Shown here: positions 15,521 through 18,483 of the stretch, one piece after another
Layout: each line of letters begins with the position of its first letter
How positions within the stretch are numbered: the stretch's first letter is position 1
Assembly: GCA_004559845.1 (NCBI GenBank)
Contig: SFWW01000044.1
Coordinates: forward strand, 1 to 18,483
Source: a bacterium
GTDB lineage: Bacteria > Bacteroidota > Bacteroidia > Bacteroidales > Muribaculaceae
Length of the DNA: 18,483 nt
Reading direction: 5' to 3'
Made by a program: the position numbers and the translations under genes
The notes under the pieces: generated by a model
The model's database searches: none
What the model was told of the DNA's origin: nothing
Seen by the model: the letters and a program-made list of their open reading frames with translations, nothing else

Positions 15521-15602
15521 TCCACACGGCGCCCCCCCAGGGCTCTTTCATTTAAAAACGGATATGATTGCCCGCTTATTTCTAAGTCACGAATTTATCG
15601 AA

Positions 15603-15922
15603 TTGCCGAAAGGCGGCAAACCTGCCATCGGAGATGGCGTATTGTGGACATGCAAGCGAAGGCGCAGCCTGGAGACAACCACAGTCAAAGCAGTGAGCCT
15701 CGGAGAGGTCGGTTGTGGCAAGTCACCACAGGTAGGGACATGCCACCATTGATACACACGATATTATTCAGCGAGCCATAGGCGCAGTTTTTTTTCGGCG
15801 AAGCCGACTTTTTTTCCGCGAAGCGGCTTTTTTTTCGGGCGGCGAGGGATGTGAGTGGGGTGCGAAGCAGCCCACCGGCCCTCACATCCCCGCCTCCCGA
15901 CTTTTTGTTCTTTTCCATCCAT
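15603..15922 (+). repeat. Intergenic T-tract/hairpin repeat, copy B (fullest copy)
   Basis: From about 15624 it aligns with copy C (18196 onward) through GCCATCGGAGAT, GCGTATTGTGG, CAGTGAGCCTCGGAG, CCACAGGTAGGGA and GCGAGCCATAGGCGCAG. From 15778 it matches copy A. Hairpins in order are TTGCCG/CGGCAA (15603-15619), GCCATC-GGA-GATGGC (15624-15638), AGGC-GCA-GCCT (15660-15670), CCTC-GGA-GAGG (15698-15708), TCGGC-GAA-GCCGA (15795-15807), CCGC-GAA-GCGG (15816-15826) and the large nested stem 15835-15900. Runs of seven to eight T separate the last three. It ends in CTTTTTGTTC and CCATCC, as copy C does. Open frames across it are short and shift from copy to copy, so it is not protein-coding. Confidence 0.85.
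15835..15900 (+). terminator. Large nested hairpin with T-tract inside copy B
   Basis: TCGGG (15835-15839) pairs with CCCGA (15896-15900), GGCG with CGCC, and GGGATGTGAG (15846-15855) with CTCACATCCC (15881-15890). Inside, TGGG, then TGC-GAA-GCA, then CCCA form a second stem (15856-15874). That is 19 outer base pairs with small defects. CTTTTTG follows directly, so it could stop transcription from the left, and the eight T before it (AAAAAAAA on the other strand) would not disfavour the reverse direction. Confidence 0.55.
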
Positions 15923-15934
15923 CAAAACCCAGAC

Positions 15935-15962
15935 ATTCCACTCAACCCATTCCACTCAACCC
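15935..15962 (+). repeat. Two tandem copies of a 14-bp unit
   Basis: ATTCCACTCAACCC occurs at 15935-15948 and again, identical, at 15949-15962, with the start of a third (ATCC). It lies between the hairpin block and the 33-bp module of copy B and is absent from A and C. Confidence 0.8.
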
Positions 15963-15994
15963 ATCCCCCCCAACCTCACCAAATCAAGCAGCCG

Positions 15995-16027
15995 CTATCA
16001 ACAATAGCCGTAAATGAAAGAGCCGTG
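15995..16027 (+). repeat. 33-bp end module of copy B, upstream of a promoter
   Basis: This differs from 10545-10577 at one position only (16002). It carries the same two AGCCGT hexamers 15 bp apart and ends 24 bp before the TTTG of the kinase-gene promoter. An AT-rich hairpin (AAAAAAC 16036-16042 with GTTTTTT 16048-16054) lies between the two. Confidence 0.65.
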
Positions 16028-16051
16028 TAGCCTATAAAAAACTGTTGGTTT

Positions 16052-16086
16052 TTTGGGGAATGGAAGTGGATTTTTTATTAATTTTG
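16052..16086 (+). promoter_or_regulatory. Promoter for the kinase-FGE gene
   Basis: TAATTTTG (16079-16086) matches the TAnnTTTG -7 box. TTTG (16052-16055) lies 23 bases upstream, slightly farther than usual. The ATG is 60 bases downstream. Confidence 0.5.
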
Positions 16087-16146
16087 TAATTTGAAAGAAA
16101 TTTTTACATAGACATTAAGCCTTATCAACAAACCCTATCGTAAGAT

Positions 16147-16365
16147 ATGAGCACTTTATCAGCCGGCACCACGCTCCAAAACGGCAAATATCGCATCATT
16201 TCCACCCTCGGTCAAGGTGGCTTCGGCATCACCTATTTGGCGGAGAACACTATGCTGGAGGGGAAAGTCGCCATCAAGGAGTTTTTCTACAAGGAATACT
16301 GCGACCGCGATGCTGACACCCGCCACGTAACCGTTTTGAGGAAAACGGCACAGCCTATTATGTGA
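16147..16365 (+). pseudogene. Serine/threonine kinase N-lobe fragment, cut by an out-of-frame deletion
   Basis: Residues 1-62 are the start of a Hanks-type kinase: GKYRIISTLGQGGFGITYLA with the glycine-rich loop GQGGFG (22-27), then VAIKEFF with the ATP-binding Lys44, then CDRDADTRHVT. At about 16333 the kinase sequence jumps to FEENGTAYYVMDY in the +2 frame (from 16335), while this frame reads ten junk codons and stops at TGA 16363-16365. In intact relatives roughly 35-45 residues, including the alpha-C helix with its conserved Glu, lie between these points. So this is an internal deletion that also shifts the frame, not a one-base slip. The stop overlaps the next ATG (TGATG, 16363-16367), so re-initiation could still produce the downstream part. 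A promoter precedes the fragment. Confidence 0.8.
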
Positions 16366-18005
16366 TGGACTACATCGATGGCGAGTCGCTGGGCGATATG
16401 GTGAAGCGTCGTGGTGCCATTCCAGAGGCGGAGGCACTGGGCTATGTGAAAGATGCCGCCAGCGCATTGGAGTATATCCACAGCAAGAATATCAACCACC
16501 TCGACATCAAACCCGGTAACTTGATGAGGCGTAAAGAAGACGGCAGGATTATTGTGATCGACTTTGGCGTGGCAAAGCAATACGACCTCGTCACCTCGCA
16601 GGGCACTACCACCACGCTTGTGGGCATCAGCCGAGGCTATTCGCCAACGGAGCAGTATGGTGATAATGGAGTGCAGACTTTCTCGCCACAAAGCGATGTG
16701 TATGCCCTTGCCGCCACGCTGTTCAAGCTCCTCACAGGCAACACACCCCCCGAATCAATAAAAATTCCAGAATACGGACTTCCTGTGGCTGAATTGCAGG
16801 AAAAGCACGTGTCTCGGTCAGTGATTTTCGCCATAGCTATGGCGATGAAAGGTCGCCACGAGCGCACCCAAAGCGTGGCAGAGTTTATCAACAATCTCAG
16901 CGGCGATGACACTGTCGTGATTCCCGATCCTGCAGAGGCAGAGCGCAAGCGCAAAGCAGCCGAGGAGAAGGCTGCGAAGGAGAGGGCAGAGGCAGAGCGC
17001 AAGCGTAAAGAGGCCAATGCAAAAGTAGAAAAGGAGAAAAAAACGCTTAAAGGCAAGGGCGTCAATATTATAACCACTCGCAAGAAAAGACTCATAAAGT
17101 CGCTCCTCAAGAAATACTGGTGGATGGCGGCAGTCCTCGTGGCTATTGTGGCTGGATTGCTGATGATTCTTTTCCAAATTGGAGCTGGTGTGTCAGGCGA
17201 CAATTCTCTCAATGATTCCATCACAGCGAATGGAGAGTATACGCCAAATGTGAAGACTTTTTATGCCAATGGTGTGCCGTTTGATATGGTGGAAGTGAGA
17301 GGTGGCACATTCCGCATGGGTGCCACCTCCGAGCAGGGCAGTGACGCATGGCGTGGCGAAAAGCCAGTTCACAGTGTCACGTTGAGCGGATACTACATTG
17401 GCAAAACCGAGGTGACGCAAGCGCTGTGGAAGGCGGTGATGGGCAGCAACCCGAGCAAATTCAAAGGCGACAACCTGCCAGTGGAACAGGTTTCGTGGAA
17501 CGACTGCCAGGAGTTTATCCGCAAACTGAACGCCATTACTGGTCAGAACTTCCACCTGCCCACCGAGGCTGAGTGGGAGTTCGCCTGCCGTGGCGGCAAC
17601 AACAGCCGTGGCTATAAATACAGCGGCAGCAACGACATTAAAAAAGTGGCTTGGTACGAAGATAACTCTGTGGGTAAGAATCACTTAGTTGGCTATCGCA
17701 GGAAAGGCCTTAGAAGCGTGGTTTGTGGTGACAACATAGGTAACACTCAACCAGTTGGTACCAAAGTCTCAAATGAATTGGGCATTTACGATATGAGTGG
17801 CAATGTATATGAATGGTGCAACGACTGTTATGGAGGTTACAGCAGTGGCGCACAGACTAATCCTAGAGGTCCTTACGATGGGACGCAGCGTGTGACTCGT
17901 GGCGGCAGCAAAGGTAGCAGTGCGTGGTGCTGTCGTTCTTCTCACCGCAGCAACGCCAACCTTGACTTTCATAGCGACAGCATCGGACTCCGCCTTGCCC
18001 TCTAA
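16362..18005 (+). CDS. Kinase C-lobe, transmembrane segment and FGE/SUMF1 domain (downstream part of the broken kinase-FGE gene)
   Basis: This frame continues the same ancestral gene. Starting at GTG 16362 (or ATG 16365), residues 1-190 are the kinase C-lobe: the catalytic loop HLDIKPGN (46-53, HLD for HRD), DFG at 67-69 and GYSPTEQY in the activation segment. A highly charged coiled segment (EAERKRKAAEEKAAKERA) covers about 192-230, and one transmembrane helix covers about 252-275. An FGE-sulfatase/SUMF1 domain runs from about 305 to 547 (MVEVRGGTFRMG, HLPTEAEWEFACRGG, GIYDMSGNVYEWC, RVTRGGS). Such domains adopt a C-type-lectin-like fold and in Bacteroidota are often outward-facing partners of kinases. 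Residues near GKNHLVGYRRKGLRSVV look like an insertion before the usual PVGTK. Without the N-lobe the kinase should be inactive; the FGE part is intact. Promoter-driven expression of this part depends on re-initiation. Confidence 0.8.
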   Translation: MMDYIDGESLGDMVKRRGAIPEAEALGYVKDAASALEYIHSKNINHLDIKPGNLMRRKEDGRIIVIDFGVAKQYDLVTSQGTTTTLVGISRGYSPTEQYGDNGVQTFSPQSDVYALAATLFKLLTGNTPPESIKIPEYGLPVAELQEKHVSRSVIFAIAMAMKGRHERTQSVAEFINNLSGDDTVVIPDPAEAERKRKAAEEKAAKERAEAERKRKEANAKVEKEKKTLKGKGVNIITTRKKRLIKSLLKKYWWMAAVLVAIVAGLLMILFQIGAGVSGDNSLNDSITANGEYTPNVKTFYANGVPFDMVEVRGGTFRMGATSEQGSDAWRGEKPVHSVTLSGYYIGKTEVTQALWKAVMGSNPSKFKGDNLPVEQVSWNDCQEFIRKLNAITGQNFHLPTEAEWEFACRGGNNSRGYKYSGSNDIKKVAWYEDNSVGKNHLVGYRRKGLRSVVCGDNIGNTQPVGTKVSNELGIYDMSGNVYEWCNDCYGGYSSGAQTNPRGPYDGTQRVTRGGSKGSSAWCCRSSHRSNANLDFHSDSIGLRLAL

Positions 18006-18023
18006 GGTTAATTTCTCTTTTTC

Positions 18024-18051
18024 TGTAGGCTGATGCGCATCAAATCCTACA
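18024..18051 (+). terminator. Possible terminator after the kinase-FGE gene
   Basis: TGTAGG (18024-18029) pairs with CCTACA (18046-18051). The 16-nt loop contains the palindrome GATGCGCATC. A T-rich stretch (TTGATTTATTTCAATTTT) follows rather than a clean T-run. It starts 19 bp after the stop. Confidence 0.4.
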
Positions 18052-18137
18052 TTGATTTATTTCAATTTTAAGCTCATTACCCCGCCTTGCGATGCCCGGA
18101 TGTGTAACAAAAGTCGGGGAAATAGCGCGCTTACCAT

Positions 18138-18155
18138 CCGCATCACCCGCATCAC
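18138..18155 (+). repeat. Short tandem repeat, 9-bp unit
   Basis: CCGCATCAC occurs twice in a row and is followed by CCGTC. The meaning is unclear. It lies in the 18052-18195 gap, where I see no gene. Confidence 0.7.
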
Positions 18156-18195
18156 CCGTCGGACAACCCCGGCAATCTCTATGTGAAGCAGCCCC

Positions 18196-18420
18196 GCCAT
18201 CGGAGATAGCGTATTGTGGTTAACCATGCAAGCGAAGGGCGAAGCCTGAAGCGCAACTTGGAGAAAGCCACAGCCGGAGCAGTGAGCCTCGGAGGGTCGG
18301 TTGTGCCAAGCCACCACAGGTAGGGATATGCCACCCTTTGATACACACGATACTATCCAGCGAGCCATAGGCGCAGTTTTTTTTGGCGAAGCCGACTTTT
18401 TGTTCTCTTCCATCCCCTCT
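18196..18420 (+). repeat. Intergenic T-tract/hairpin repeat, copy C (internally deleted)
   Basis: It aligns with copy B from GCCATCGGAGAT (18196) through GCGTATTGTGG, CAGTGAGCCTCGGAG, CCACAGGTAGGGA and ATACACACGATA to GCGAGCCATAGGCGCAG plus eight T and GGC-GAA-GCC (18385-18393). It then reads CCGACTTTTTGTTC, which in B occurs only about 90 bp later. The second and third T-flanked hairpins are therefore missing. The 136-codon minus-strand frame across it (18057-18467) is not credible as a gene. Confidence 0.8.
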
Positions 18421-18450
18421 CTCAAATCATCCACAGCCACAAATAAAAAT

Positions 18451-18480
18451 TGCAGAGCCGTTCTCACGAATAGCTCTGCA
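18451..18480. other. Perfect 8-bp hairpin at the right edge
   Basis: TGCAGAGC (18451-18458) pairs with GCTCTGCA (18473-18480) around a 14-nt loop. The window ends three bases later, so a T-run cannot be judged. It may be a terminator for a gene beyond the edge, or part of a leader. Confidence 0.45.
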
Positions 18481-18483
18481 TCC

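Noticed and set aside
13668..15551. 627-codon open frame on the minus strand across the ATPase-TOPRIM gene
   Set aside because: It is antisense to a protein with full ATPase and TOPRIM motifs, runs through a terminator and a promoter, is His/Phe-rich, and shows no domain. It is a codon-bias shadow.
15624..15780. A conserved structured RNA in the shared B/C block (for example pairing ACAACC with GGTTGT in B)
   Set aside because: The long-range pairing in B is not kept in C (AAAGCC opposite GGTTGT), so two copies do not support a common long-range fold; only the small hairpins recur.
16333..16335. Reading the kinase break as a single-base sequencing error
   Set aside because: Changing one base would join the frames but would still leave the alpha-C region of about 35-45 residues missing, so a real deletion is needed.
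10369..18420. CRISPR array or integron attC sites for the repeats
   Set aside because: There are three copies only, kilobases apart, with no regular spacers, no cas or integrase gene and no attC core sites.
18057..18467. 136-codon minus-strand frame in the last intergenic region, and small frames at 15685-15918, 15498-15752 and 10318-10551
   Set aside because: They are made from the hairpin repeat (KKS/EKK-type low complexity) and change frame between copies, as expected of non-coding repeats.

Overview
The window looks like chromosomal DNA of a gut-type Bacteroidales bacterium. A Muribaculaceae-like genome is my best guess, but the family is inference. The signs are Bacteroidota-style promoters (a -7 box TAnnTTTG, sometimes with an upstream TTG or TTTG), genes that do not depend on strong Shine-Dalgarno sites, a PpiD-like chaperone next to a CorC/HlyC-type membrane protein, and a kinase fused to a sulfatase-modifying-factor (FGE) domain, as found in this group. 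There is no tRNA, rRNA, CRISPR array, integrase or transposase gene in view.

Layout. Positions 1-941 (minus) hold an EamA/DMT permease that runs off the left edge, diverging from a TPR protein (1172-4204) and a plug-less outer-membrane beta-barrel (4266-6038). These two look like one envelope unit. A secreted GH20 beta-hexosaminidase (6181-7812) and a membrane-anchored PpiD/SurA-like chaperone (7975-10047) follow, and the chaperone gene ends in a strong terminator (10086-10127). After a repeat-filled gap comes a three-gene operon: CorC/CNNM-like protein (10642-11934), ABC ATPase (11959-12603) and MacB/FtsX-like permease (12600-13793). It is closed by a clear terminator (13801-13849). Next is a single-gene ABC-ATPase plus TOPRIM (DUF4435-like) protein (13923-15491) that resembles OLD/PARIS anti-phage effectors. 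The last gene is a serine/threonine kinase-FGE fusion (16147-18005) whose kinase N-lobe is broken by an out-of-frame internal deletion.

The most unusual material is non-coding. Three copies of an intergenic repeat (A about 10369-10577, B about 15603-16027, C about 18196-18420) lie in the same orientation. They are built from short hairpins that nearly all have the same C(GNA)G triloop, and several are set between runs of 7-9 T. A and B also share a 33-bp end module that sits about 25 bp upstream of a promoter in both places. Copies B and C bracket the broken kinase-FGE gene.

How the parts work together: genes 1172-13793 are mostly envelope functions (outer-membrane assembly or scaffold, glycan trimming, periplasmic folding, membrane transport). 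The right-hand 4.6 kb is an accessory-like segment with a possible defence gene, a decaying signalling gene whose C-terminus resembles a variable-lectin domain, and repeats.
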